Source: Pomphorhynchus laevis
Taxonomy: Eukaryota; Acanthocephala; Palaeacanthocephala; Echinorhynchida; Pomphorhynchidae
Reading direction: 5' to 3'
Assembly: GCA_012934845.2 (NCBI GenBank)
Contig: WNNJ02000202.1
Span: 43,943 to 107,942, forward strand
DNA length: 64,000 nt
Shown: piece by piece, positions 41,631 to 53,800 of the stretch
Position numbering within the stretch: position 1 is the stretch's first letter
Layout of the letters: every line of letters begins with the position of its first letter
Made by a program: the position numbers and the translations under genes
The notes under the pieces: generated by a model
Databases searched by the model: none
Told to the model about the DNA's origin: nothing
Seen by the model: only the letters and a program-made list of their open reading frames with translations

Positions 41631-43530
41631 TGATGTATATGCTGAACAGTGTGGGCCCTATTACAGACCATTGAGGGAAGTCACAATTCAAAAGAAAACG
41701 ATTAGACAAAGTGGAATTTACCCTAACATAACAGTATTTGTTAGGAAGATACTTCTTGATCCACCGTATACTATGCCAGTCCAATCCAATATTGATAAGT
41801 TTTTTGATCAAATGAGCGTGTATTATATTGTCAAAAGACTGAAAAATCAAAATGACATCGACAGGAGTACCTAAATCCAGACAGCGCATCCAATAATCGT
41901 GAGATATTATTAAATTAGTAGTTGTGGAGTGATATTGCGAAAGCCGTGTTGAGTATTGGAAAGTATATTCTTAGCTTCAATAGGTGTAATTAAGTGCTTA
42001 AGGAGCAGCCGTTCAAATATTCGATAACACACACGTAAGGCTTATCGGCCTATAGGTTTTAAGATCTGTGCGATCCTTCTTTTGAATACTGGAGTAATTA
42101 CTGAGCCTTTTCAGACATCAGGTATCTGTCCTAGTGTGGTGGAGGCCAAGAATATGTTGTGGAGTGGAATGTAGATTATATCAGCAATATGACGTAGAAA
42201 TATGGACGGTAAATTATCAGGTCCAGAACATGCCGACTTTTTAAACACATTAGTTCATGAAGAATTGATTGAGCACTAAGCGAACTAGGAAAATACCTGG
42301 ACTTTATGATACAATTACTAGGCAGGTCATTCGATGATATTGATGAAGTCTTTGAAAGGGTAGAAAATTCTCCTGCGAATTCGTTTGCTACTCCTCGTTC
42401 ATTAGACAAGAACAGACCGCCATGACTTCTGATCGAGAAAGTTTTTTGCAAACTCTTTTGACGTTTAGTAATGTAATTAAAGAATTCTCGTGGATTTGCG
42501 CAATAATTATCAGTGATAGTCTTTTCGAAACTTGCCCTGCTACGTTTTTTGTACCATAATGCTTTATTGCGGTTACGTCTGTAATCGTCAAAACTTGCAT
42601 ATCCGGCTTTATAAAAACATATTTTGACGTGCAGATATCGCTTTCTTAACATAATAGCCAAACCATACAGGACAGTGGTTAGTTTTCCTAAAACAAGATG
42701 TAGGAGAGAATCTAGTTAAAATGCCACAAAGCGTGTTCTTGAAATATATCTAGGCCTATTCAACTCCAGCAGTGAATGCGTCCGGCCAAGAGAACCGTAC
42801 TAAACATTTTCTGGCACTATCTATTTCAGTTCTTAAATGATTTATCCGCCTTACTGAAGATTTACTTAGAGGGCAATCAGTGTTAATATTTATCAACAGA
42901 ATAACGTGATCAGAGAGACCAATGAGATCCACATTTTTAATAGACTCAACAAACGCTTCTGAAGTAGTCAGAACTAAATCAAGAAGCAAGTTCGAAGAAG
43001 AACCAAGTCTAGTGGATTCACTGACGTGTTGAGATAGACAAAGTTCATTCATTGCATCAAGCAAAGCAACTGAGCCCGGATCAGTACCAGCGGTGCATGT
43101 GTATGTAACCCAGTTTACGGTCGGCATATTGAAATCATCAAGAATCAAAATATTAAGGGTTAAACTGAGACGATCGAAAACATTTATAATGGATTTTATA
43201 GATGAACAACGACTTCGGTATACAACAAAGATGTTTAGTGAGAAATATTTTTACCCATAGCAACTCATTCAATTCGTCGGAATCCCCAATAGTTAATATT
43301 AGCCGCAAGTGTAGATCATCTCGTAAATATAGTAAAACACTCCCACCTAAGCGAGTAGTTCTATCACTTTAAATAAGACATTACCGCCTATCGCAATTTC
43401 ATTGGAAGATATTTGATGTTTTAACCAAGATTCAGTGAAGGTCATGATAAGGGAACGTTTTTGTTGAAGCAAATGACGAATTTCATCGATATTATTTATT
43501 ATACTGCACACATTAGAATACATTAGTAGT
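41631..43530 (-). mobile_element. CR1-like LINE, truncated at its 3' side
   Basis: From 43530 downward: endonuclease N-terminus; central endonuclease (43148-42756: LDDFNMPTVNWVTY, LLLDLVLTTSEAFVESI, IGLSDHVIL, FSWPDAF); linker (42661-42176: YRRNRNKALWYKKRSRASFE, REFFNYITKRQKSLQ); start of RT (41889-41575: HAHLIKKLINIGLDWHSIRW, FPQWSVIGPTLFSIYINDLL). The Gln-Gly of the usual 'PQGSVLGPLLF' is changed to Gln-Trp. The YADD box is not reached, because the element stops at the junction with the inverted fragment. Confidence 0.75.
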
Positions 43531-43917
43531 TAAGTGGAAGTGAAAACAGTGAAGAATGAGTAAAGCGGAACAGAGAATAGGGATATTGAGAAATTTTCAG
43601 TGTTGACTTGGAACAGCTAATGTTAGAGACGGAAAAAGATGTCGGGGACGAGTAAGAGTGACAAGGAAATGATCAGACAAATCAGGATCAGTAATTGACA
43701 AGCAGGTATAGTCATTAAAGCAGTTGGGAACATCAATAATGTCAAGAGCACCACCGAGAATATGAGTGGGGATTGTTTAAAGTAATTTATAGTTACAATC
43801 AGAATAAAGATTAGTTAAAGTGATAGAGTCAGAGTCAGCCGGGCGATCAAGACGAATGTTAAAGTCACCGAGAGCAAAAGGAGGAGTATAAGACAATGAA
43901 CAGTAAGAAAGAATATC

Positions 43918-44122
43918 TGCAAGGTTGTTAAAGAACATACATTAGGTCGTTAAAGAATACACGTTAGGTCGTTCTAAGAATATAGAAAGAAGGTCATTCC
44001 TTAACGCAAGGTCGTCAAAGTAAGAAATAAGGTCGTTCTTTAATGACCTTATTTAACGCAAGGTCGTTAAAGAATATACGTTAGGTCGTTATAATATCCG
44101 CAAGGTCGTTAAAGAACATACG
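43918..44122 (-). repeat. Local amplification of a GGTCGTTAAAGAA motif inside the LINE
   Basis: At least seven imperfect copies of (A/G)AGGTCGTTAAAGAA(C/T)ATACGTT-like units at irregular 20-35 bp spacing, some inverted (TTCTTTAATGACCTT). The unamplified sequence in the other A1 copies is a single TTCTTTAACGACCTTGCAG (endonuclease IFFNDLADL). The expansion is specific to this copy. Confidence 0.75.
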
Positions 44123-45659
44123 TTTGGGAACAGCTGAGCCTGGACGGTATACAATCACACGTTTGATATGGAAATGAGTTGATAATTTGCATATGAGTTT
44201 TTTGAAAGAAGTGTAATGGATGTTAGCGGTTATTTTAACTAGATACGTTGGGTGACGAGCAATGTCAACAATCCCGCCAGTGTTAGAAGCAGTAGAGACA
44301 ATTGGACGAGCTGATTCAACTAGAGAACAACTAGAGCGACATCGACGATGAATAGTAAGATCGTAAGAGTCAGAGTGCCAGGATTTGGTAATGCAGAGAA
44401 TATCGAAATATAGTTGATCGAAGATTTCAAGGAGCAGATCAGCTTTATGAAGAATGAAGCGAGTGTTAAAAAGCTTAGGACGAAAAGTATGCTAAGGAAT
44501 GAGATCGATTAGCAAAGAAGACGGGGTAGGAATGGGACGCCATCGGATTTTTGGCCTCGTGTGTACTACGTGAAAATTTCCGTTGATTTGACCGATTGAA
44601 AAAGATGACTCGCCGTTTGTTTCACGTCGATGTTTCTCAATGCGAACTAAATTGAGCTGGGCAATATCAGAAGGGAGCGGTCAGGAAAGATACGACAAGT
44701 ATATGAAGTAGTAAGAAGTTTAAAACGTTGGAAGAGTAGCAAGGAGGCATGTGAACTGTTAGAAAACGAGTTTTAAGAATGGAGAACTGAGATGACTGGA
44801 TTTAGTGTATTTGTCTGTACGAATAGAAGATACAGGAGCGATATTATTTGACAAGATTGTTGAGAAGCTGATTTGAGAAGCTTTAAGTTTGATATGATTA
44901 TCCAGCGATTGCACGAAGGAAAACGATTACGTGGAAGTAGTAGACGGACAGAGGTGGTAGGAGTAGAGGCAGAAGATCAGGTAGAAGGGGAATGACAAGG
45001 GTGCTTAATGAGGAATTAAAATAGGTTGGAGCATGAGTGGCAGGAATGGAGTGTTGAATTGGTTGAGCGGAGATGTTAGTGGGGATGATTTTGACGAAAG
45101 AATGTAAATTATTGAAAAGTGATACGGGGAAGTAGAGTAAGGAATACGTGAAGAGAAGAAAGAACTATGATATGCATTTAGCTGGGTGAGGAGGAATAAG
45201 GAAGAGAAGGTACGAAAAGAACAGCTTTACTATTTGCATTGCTAGAATGATGAAGATAAAAGTTTTGTCCGTAGTTATACAAGCAGTGTGTGAGAGAAGG
45301 TTTAAGAATGGGATTATACGATGTGAAGTCAGGTGTTGATGCGAGGGTAACGTTTAAAACAGTATCGGTTGAGTAGTCGTATGTGAGAGAAGTGGAGGAG
45401 CAGGATATTTGTAAAAGTTTTACTGGTGAACAAAAACCACATGTAAACGATTTACGTTGATACACCGAACGGTCAGATATTTTAATTCGAACAATGGTTC
45501 ATACGTCACAATCTTTAGAATCGCATCCAACTTCTAAGCTTGTATAACGATCAGTGCATTCCGATGTGGACGATGTGTGATTAAGAACAGGAATTTGAGA
45601 TCGAACTTTCCTCGGCATGATCTGTTATTTAGAGATGAAGCATAATCCCCGAGTGTAGC

Positions 45660-45775
45660 GAGCGGAACTGACTGGAAGAATCTGGAACTGACATTAAACA
45701 TCTTGAACTATCAGGAAAAATCTGGAACTGACAGGAAAAATGTGAAACTCACAGGAAAAATCTGGAATAGACAAA
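45660..45775 (-). repeat. Decayed 20 bp 5'UTR repeats of L2-like A1
   Basis: Five or six units resembling TGGAACTGACAGGAAAAATC on the plus strand, the complement of the 27794-28054 unit, positioned identically before ORF1. Confidence 0.75.
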
Positions 45776-45959
45776 AAAATCTTAAATTAAGTATTTAATA
45801 TCACCAAGACAATTTTTTAACGTGTCTCTATAACATAACTTCAGACGTAATAGCATTTTCTGCAACAAATAACACGGATTTAGACCGGGTCGTTCTTTAG
45901 TAACATATCAAATTACTGCCCATAATAGTTGAACTGCCGCAAGGCAGCCAGTCCAACTA

Positions 45960-46500
45960 TTACGACAGTCCATGACTGTCGACATTGGCTCTATTTTCAA
46001 AAGGAGTTTTTCAAGGTTCCGTTCCAAGTCCATTGTTATTTAATGTTTATATAAACAATCTCCCTAGTGCATTACTTAGTAGCTACTTAGTTCTCTACCC
46101 AGATGGCTTGAAGATGTGGAGGATAGTTGACGACATAACAAACACTGGCCTACAACAAGAGGAGGTAAATCGACTAAATGATTGGTCTCGTTGTAAATGC
46201 TTACTGCTTAATCTAGACAAATGTATGCATCTTCATCTTGGATCTTCTAAACATGTTCATTCATGCTCTATAGACGGTGTAACAATCAAAACTGTATAGA
46301 AAACGACCGATTTAGGCATATTGCATCTAATGACCTCGAATCACTTGATCATGTTAGCTACACTTCAAACAAGTGTCTCCGCCTACTAGATATTCTGCGT
46401 AGATTCCACAGTACTTTTGACGCTAAATGCTTCCACCTTATTTTCAATACAATTATATGCAGTCACATACTGTACAGACCAACGATGAACGAGGTTCAAC
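45960..46500 (+). pseudogene. CR1-like LINE RT fragment with a lost catalytic box
   Basis: GVFQGSVPSPLLFNVYINNL then LVLYPDGLKMWRIV. The catalytic YADD box has become YPDG, and GVPQG has become GVFQG. WSRCKCLLLNLDKCMHLHLG follows, then a stop (46298). The remainder to about 46500 is recognisable thumb sequence in another frame. Confidence 0.7.
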
Positions 46501-49500
46501 ATGTCCTGAAGAAACTTCACAATTTTTGATATCCTTAATCTCTTTCTATATTTTTATGTCATCGACAAATGCAAGAATCTTACAACTATTTAGCGAGTTT
46601 AATAGTTGATTGACAAATATTTTAAATAATAATAAGCCTAGAACAGATCCCTGAGGGACTCCTGTAGTATAATTACGAGAAAAAGACTGACACTGTCCGA
46701 CTTGCACTCTAAATGATCTCACGTGGAGAAAATTTCTAATTCAGTAAAGAATTTTCGAGTCAACATTGTAATTCTCAAGAACAGCTAGCATTATTAGATG
46801 CGGAACCCTACCAAGCGCTCGACTGAAGCCTAGAAATACTGCGTCAACGCAATAATCTTCAGCAACATGCTCAACCCAATCTTCACGATCGCATAATAAG
46901 TTCGTGAGGCATGAGCGAACAGGACGAAATCCGGGTTGTGCCCTATTCAGGATTTCTAGTGAATTCAAATAACCATATAAACGTATGTTTAATATCCGCT
47001 CAAGGACTTTGCAGATCACAATAGTAAGGCTTATTGCACGATAGTTGCCGACACTATATCTGTCTCCATGTTTGAAAACAGTTTTGTGTTTGAAAAGGAT
47101 GACATTTAATTTATGAATCCGTTGATTTATGAATCAACGGATTCATCAACAATTGCTGTTTTCCAGATATTTGGTAATCTTGATCTACTCAAGCTCAACT
47201 CAAATAATGATGTCCATGGCTCCGCTACGTATGGAGTAAGCAATTTAAGAAGATATGGTTGAACTTCGTCTTGGCCTGCAGCGGGTGTGTTAGGTAATCT
47301 AGACAGTTAATCATAGACCTCTTCAGCAAATACTAATATCAAGGGTTATTTCTGTAGGCATGACTTACTGTTGTATCCTCACAAACATCATAGGAATTAA
47401 ATGTTTTAAGCTCAAAAGTTGATGTAAACATCTCAGCTATCATGGCAGGTGAGGTGACATTGTACCATAATCTTGTAAAGAAGAAATTGCCGATGGCAGA
47501 ACTTTTGCCCCTCTGACATACGACCAAAATCTCTTGGGATTACTACTTAAATCTTCAGCAATATCACCTTCAAACTTTTGTCTCTATTTTTTTATCTTAA
47601 GGCGATTGACTTTATTGCGACATATGACATACTGTTTCCTATAAGAACTGTGGTGGATACTAAGCTGGAAAAGATAATTTATACGACTTAATGCACATTT
47701 TAGTTCGCTCCTCAAAGAGGAGCGAACTCGTTCGAGCGTTTTATTAAGGTCGAATGTATCATCTGCCATTGATCATCAACGTTATTACTACTACAAGAAA
47801 AATTAGCAACCGATGCTGCCTTGATCAATGCATTAACATCAGTTCTTTGCCATGATCTTTTCAAAATTATTGACCCAACATTATCTTTTGAAAACACAAC
47901 TGTGTATGTAGTCAAACGATATAATGCAGTGATCACTCAAACAAATAGGACTCCCGCATTTAAGATTACTCACATTCGTGATCAATTTAGAAAATACCAG
48001 GTCAATACGAGATTCCTGATTAGCCATGAATATGGTAGACGATTGTGTATGCTGCTCTATTATAAGGTAATTTGTAAGTAAATTCCACAGGTATATGTCA
48101 GGTTTGGAAGTGTCGTTAGCTACAAATTCCATAATGAACTTCTGGATGAGATAATTGGACTGACTGAAACTCGAATGTTCCCTTCGCATTTACAAATTTG
48201 ACAACCGAATTAATCAGTAAGTTTGTTTTGACATTAAGATCGACTCATTCGCCTCTTCGAGAAACTATATTGGTCTGATATAAGCAATACACTGGAATAA
48301 CCATCACACATTCCGATATGTCGTAATGCAGCTAACTCTCCGTAAGAGCCAGAATCACCGGTTTGTGTGTGATTACCCAAATTGTAAGGTCATCCAATTT
48401 AGATAGAATACTTCTTATGCTTGTATATGCAACTTTAATGGAAGTGGCACAGTGGCACTACTCTTCATATTTGTATTTGGCGGCACATCAAAAAATACTA
48501 GCTCGCCTAATCTTGAGCTACCCTCTGAGATAGGATCAGCTCATTCCATCGCACGAATGGTCGTCGACGCACCCAAAAAGTTTTATCGTTAAATTACTTC
48601 CCCTTTATCTATTCTGGACGAAAGATTAGCACGTACATGTTTAAGCAGAAGTCGTTCCTCAATTGAAAGGTCTTTGAATATTTTGACCATCTTACCTTTT
48701 AATCGAAAACCTCTTGTTAACATATTTACTGCATCCTCCTCTGAGGCGAAAACTACCTTTAGTAATCGTGAACACATCCTTCGATTTTTTATCTATCAGG
48801 AATATAACATTCAGTCTACGCACAATGTCCTCCTCGTCTACGAAATATCTGATAAGATTGAGCGGATTGAGTTGACGTCCTCATCAGTTTTTACATCGAT
48901 TGATGACGAGTCTTGAACGTTGCTAAAAATAACACAATTGCCTTTTCGAGATTTGCGAGTTCGATATTTTTCATTCATAACATCGCTAGTACATCTATCA
49001 GAAACCGTTTTCCTATTGATGTAGCCTACGTTATGTATTTCACTTTCGACATCCACATCATCACCATATTGTTCTAGGAGTATATGCATTTCATCTGGAT
49101 GAAGAATATTAAACACAAAACTTCGGACAGTTTTGTGTTTGAAAAGGATGGCATTTAATTTATGAATCCGTTGATTTATGAATCCGTTAATTTATGTAGT
49201 CGTGTGAAGTTAATAAGTAATTTTCGCTCTCGTTATGGTGTGAACGCTTCCGTCCCGGATTGGAAACAGGATTCGGCATTGCTGTTTCAAGAGAAAAATT
49301 GTCACTCACATTTACCGCATTTGTTTTCTTCTCGTTTTAGCCATTGAACACCTCAGTACCTAATTCTCGCAATGACAAAGCACTTTGCATAGCTTATTGT
49401 AGCTGAAGTTCCGTCAAGGATTGATCGTTATCGAAGCTCACACTCTTAACTGAACGGTTTTGACTGTCTCTATTATTTACCTGATCCAGCATATACAACT

Positions 49501-49560
49501 AACATTGATTCAAGTCATTTGCAACAATCGGTTCAGTAGCTTGCCTGTTAGTCGCAATAA
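46500..49560 (-). mobile_element. CR1-like LINE, decayed, with ORF1
   Basis: From about 49560 downward: a hydrophilic ORF1 N-terminus; ORF1 middle (49116-48838: GNCVIFSNVQDSSS); ORF1 C-terminus (48777-48589: CSRLLKVVFASEEDAVNMLT); endonuclease (48189-47881: ESRIDLVFSKLITNV, ICLSDHCIISFDYI); linker (47769-47460); RT start (47019-46741: RAQPGFRPVRSCLTNLLCDR, VLENYNVDSKILY); then TGVPQGSVLGLLLF and ILAFVDDIKI (46700-46560, FVDD in place of FADD). Many stops. Confidence 0.7.
47088..49190. repeat. ~57 bp direct repeat 2 kb apart, one copy with a 14 bp-arm hairpin
   Basis: 47088-47145 and 49129-49190 share AGTTTTGTGTTTGAAAAGGA and TGACATTTAATTTATGAATC (with one change), continuing into CCGTTGATTTATGAATC. 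The left copy ends in a hairpin: arms 47113-47126 and 47133-47146 (core GAATCCGTTGAT/ATCAACGGATTC), loop TTATGA. In the right copy the phrase is repeated directly instead of inverted. Confidence 0.8.
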
Positions 49561-50825
49561 TTGAAACGGTAAAGTTCGTTCCCACAAAAAAATCGTTGTG
49601 CGCAACTTTTCTGCCGCACAAAAACTGCCCACGAACTTTTTGTTAGTAAATTCTTTGCGTTAGCATCTAAACTAAAACGGTTGACCAAACTTGACATTTA
49701 GGGGAGTCAGGCGACATCAAGATGACCAAAGGCATCCCCTTTTGGTTTATCAACTGCATGCTTCTATGTTCCATTGATTTTCCAAATGCATTTGATTATA
49801 TTTCCGAATGTATTTATTATAAGTATTAATAACCAAGATTTTTTAACCATAATTTTAACCCAGATTTTTTATATCAAAAATTTTTTTAAATGAAATAAAC
49901 GGACTATTTTTTCTATCACCTTCCGTAACACTCCTGTGCCTTCTACTTTCCATTCTCATTTTCTTTACTCCCTTTTCCCACTTCCCCCTGTCCCTATTCC
50001 CCATTCTACAATCTCCCCTTCCACCTTCCCCAATCTCCCTACCCCATTCCCCATTCTACAATCTCCCCTTCCATCTTCCCATTCCCCAGTATCCCCTTCC
50101 CTCTTTCCCATCCCCCAATTTCAGCATTCTCTTTTCCCTATTCCCCCGTTCCACTATGGAATTAAGATTTCCTTATTTTTAATTGGTAATTTTTTATTTT
50201 GAGGTCGTAATATGCACTACACAGTTTTATTTTTAATTTATTACATTTTCCTTAATAAAAATAAAAATAAAATATTTGGTAATATGATTATCCTTGGTCA
50301 ACATCCGAATAAGGACATACGTTTCTTACATATACCTTCTGTTATGCAAAATATGAGAACCGAAAAATGGCGGTATTTAACTAAACATTACCTGACAATT
50401 TAAGGATTTTGTCAAAAGTTGGATAATACATGCGGATCAAGACAATATTAAAAACTATCATTGGATTGCTCGTTACTGATATTTTGATTTTGTTTTTAAT
50501 GTGTTGTGTTGTAAAATGAGCGGACAGAACGGCATTTTTGTTCAAAGCCTTGTATACATAATAATGCTTATCCTAGTAGGCTCGCGACGTTGAGTATTAG
50601 ATCTATTGAATTTGATCTTTTAATTTCATATCAAATAGTAATGTGGATGTCGCTGCGTGTGCTTAACCATCAATTGAAGCAGCTCTTCTGCCTTTGTGGC
50701 TCTCCAATGTTATATGGACACGAGTTGTGTATGCAGTATTTTAGAACATATTATCGAAGAAAACATCAATATTAAATCAAAAATTATAAGAAAAAGAAGA
50801 TTTTGGGATTAAAACGCTTAATTCT
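49561..50825. other. Spacer with a CT-rich tract; no gene recognised
   Basis: 49918-50155 is almost purely C and T on the plus strand (repeats of CCCCATTC, TCTCCCCTTCC). The rest is AT-rich. Frames at 50212-50403 and 50590-50775 have no recognisable motif; part of 50700-50825 may be the 5' leader of the following PLE-N copy. Confidence 0.5.
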
Positions 50826-53800
50826 ATGTACCCATTAGGATTGAATGACGTGGTACAAGGAATTGGCAGAAGTAGTATAATACATAATAAACAACTATAT
50901 TACAATAATCCGGTTAAACGCAAACGAAGAAGTCATGGTGATAAAAGGAATAGGAAAAATAGAGTTGAAAATATTAAAAAAGATATGTATATAAATGAAC
51001 AATTAGAAATATTAAAACAACTTTTAAGAGATAATAAGCTTAAAGATCTTTATGTAAATATAAGAAGTTTTTCTAAAGATATCATATGTTCAATAAATCA
51101 AAAATTAATTAACGACTATGATAGGCTAAGTTATATAATAGACAGTTATTGTAATACAAAATATTATAATCGTACAATAATTGTTAATAATAACAATAGA
51201 AAATATACATTAACCATAAACTTCAATAATAAATGTATAGATAACATAAATATAGCCGGACTTTTAAATAATTCTAAAAGTAAAGAAATAATAGGGTCAT
51301 ATTTAAGTAAATATATTCCTAAAATAAGTTATAAACTCCTACCACCTTTAGGACGAAATTTTTTTAATTATTATAAAGAATTAAAATCAATATGTAACGA
51401 TAATATTAAAAACAATGGAAACAGAATGCAATTGTAAGTTTTAGTTTTGATAAAACAAATGAACATATATGTACCTATAATCTAGAATTAATTGAAAATT
51501 GTGAATTAAGAAAGCTACTATCAAAAGGGTATAATTTTTTTTAATAATAATATTTATTCCAAATGTACAGAAAATAAGGTTCCCTCAAATGGGCCACTAC
51601 TGTCATAATTCGTAAATGTACAAAAGTTATGAAACATTCCAACGTAGAAAGAAAAAAAATAATGCATTCATCCAATTGAAGCTATTCCAGTCACCGTGTT
51701 CCCCATGGGCCGAGTAAATTCACCGATTCGTGATCGTGGAGCCCGCATGCAGCAGGAAATAGAACGCGCGAGAATTATACTAAATCGTGTTCGTATAAGC
51801 GAAATCATATCGCTATAGCTTCGTTGCAGTTTGGAGGACATCCTTGCAGCGATTGTCTGCATCAACCGTTTCGCTGTCGGACCAAATCCTCCAGTAGCTG
51901 CCAGGACAAACGGTATGAAAGACGAGTGTTCAATTTCACTAATTCGTTCCTGATACTTTGCTCTTTTCCGATTCTCGTGGTATTCGAAACTTGCATCGAC
52001 AGTCCTTAGGTGATAAGATGGAGCCAAGTTGTTGAAGACGCAGACATCTATGAATGTCCGCTCCAACCTACCACCGAATAAACCGCCGCATACAATATCA
52101 GGATGAGCATCTTCTCCGCGGGCTGTGGTCGAGCACTGAAATACAAAGGCATTTGTAACGGGCTGGAGTGCGGGTTCAATCCCGACACCGTTGCATATTT
52201 CAGATAAGGCGGAGGCCAAAACATCCCTTACCTCATTGTGACGAATAATTGGGAGATCCCCTCTTTTGCACGACAATGCATGGGTTAGACAGATATCATC
52301 TCCACATTCGCACTTTTCGGTAGACTAGATAAGGACCAGTTATACCTTGCTGCAACCGCATCCTGAAATTCGAATTTTGTCATGTTAAATCCCGACGCTT
52401 TAAGAGGACTCGTTTGAAGCCAACTTGAAGCCCCTTTGATCGATGCATACTGTAGAAGCTTGACTGTTTGAATTGAAGCACGTTCACGTAAACCAACCAA
52501 TAGTGAAGCAGAACGCAATCTGTTGTCGCTAGCAATATCTTTCAGAGCTTGGGTTTGTAGCCTCTCTACTTCGAGAATATTATCCGACTGGTCAAAAGCT
52601 CTGCACAACCGTTTTGACGCGTTCAGCACGTATGGAGCGTCTACGCAAGGATCTCGAAATCCCATACCTCCGAAACTCAAAGGGAGACTACAAATCAACT
52701 GCTCAGTTTCGTCCAGTGTGTGCCCAAATACATCGAAAGCGAACTGCCCAAATATTAGCTGTCTAATTTCAGAGAACCAACCTGGATCACATTGGGTTGT
52801 CCTGCATAAATGTAACCACTTTGATTGACAGGCTTTGACAAAGGCGACATATGCTGACTGGGCATCATGCTTTGCCGCATTGGCAAGTTTCCTGATCAAA
52901 CAAGACCAATTGGATATGAGCTCACCACTCATATTCTTGACAAATTCGGCGTCTCCAACAGGTGATCCTAGCAGTTTGACACCCCTTGTCTCAATACGGA
53001 CGTTGTATTTTTCAAATCGTTTTTCGGTTTCTTCTAGCTGTTCAGAATGAATCATCACAATTGATTTATTGGCGTTAACAAAGTAGCCATGCTGATGACC
53101 AAATGATTCGAGTAGGTCCCAAACTCGAGTAACGTCCTCTAACGACCCCATAAAATTTGCGTCGTCCGCATACCAATACTGACTTACGTGCGGAACTGAC
53201 TCGCGAATTCGATGAATAATTGCCAGCGAGGACACTGCAAAAGCAGCCATAGCTAGAGGATCCCCTTGTGTAAATCCTTCTTGGGATCGCAAAGAACGGC
53301 CACAACACACTAACTTTGACGGCTCTGAATACGTATTATGCAGAATACACTCAAGAGCAGGACAAATAAAAGGAACGTTAGCTAGTACAACCTTCCGATT
53401 TGCCGTATTGAATGCGTTCTTTGCATCCACGGAAAGGGTATAAATATAGATTAAATAATAACAACGACAAAAATAAAATTTACAATTCGTTATATAATAG
53501 CTTAAATGATTACTTTAGTAAGCTGATTAATAATGAAAGCTCGAATATATCTAAGATAAAAATTTGGAAAGATTATATATTTAATAAAATTAAAAATAAA
53601 ATGAAAATAACAAACAATTATAAAAGGAAAGATAAAATTAATAAAGATATGTATAAAGAACTTACTAAATTAAAGGATAACTATATAATAACAACTATTG
53701 ATAAAGCTAGTAATAACTTCGTCTTCATATGCAAAAAGCTTTATTATAATATACTAATGAAATAGGTTAATTCTAATGATTTAAATGTAAATCCAACATA

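Larger units (their letters stand above)
43545..45790 (-). mobile_element. L2-like A1 LINE, 5' half including its repeat array
   Basis: From 45790 downward: decayed 20 bp repeats, the conserved CCGCTCGCTACACTCGG stretch, ORF1 start at about 45619 (MPRKVRSQIPV), the KSFTCGFC motif (45460-45430), the ORF1 C-terminus, then the endonuclease (44550-43650). It stops before RT. Relative to the copy at 27794 it has many substitutions. It contains an odd local amplification at 43918-44122. Confidence 0.75.

Noticed and set aside
43918-44122. CRISPR-like array (repeated GGTCGTTAAAGAA)
   Set aside because: Spacing and orientation are irregular, the unit is a piece of LINE endonuclease coding sequence, and the window is from an animal genome.
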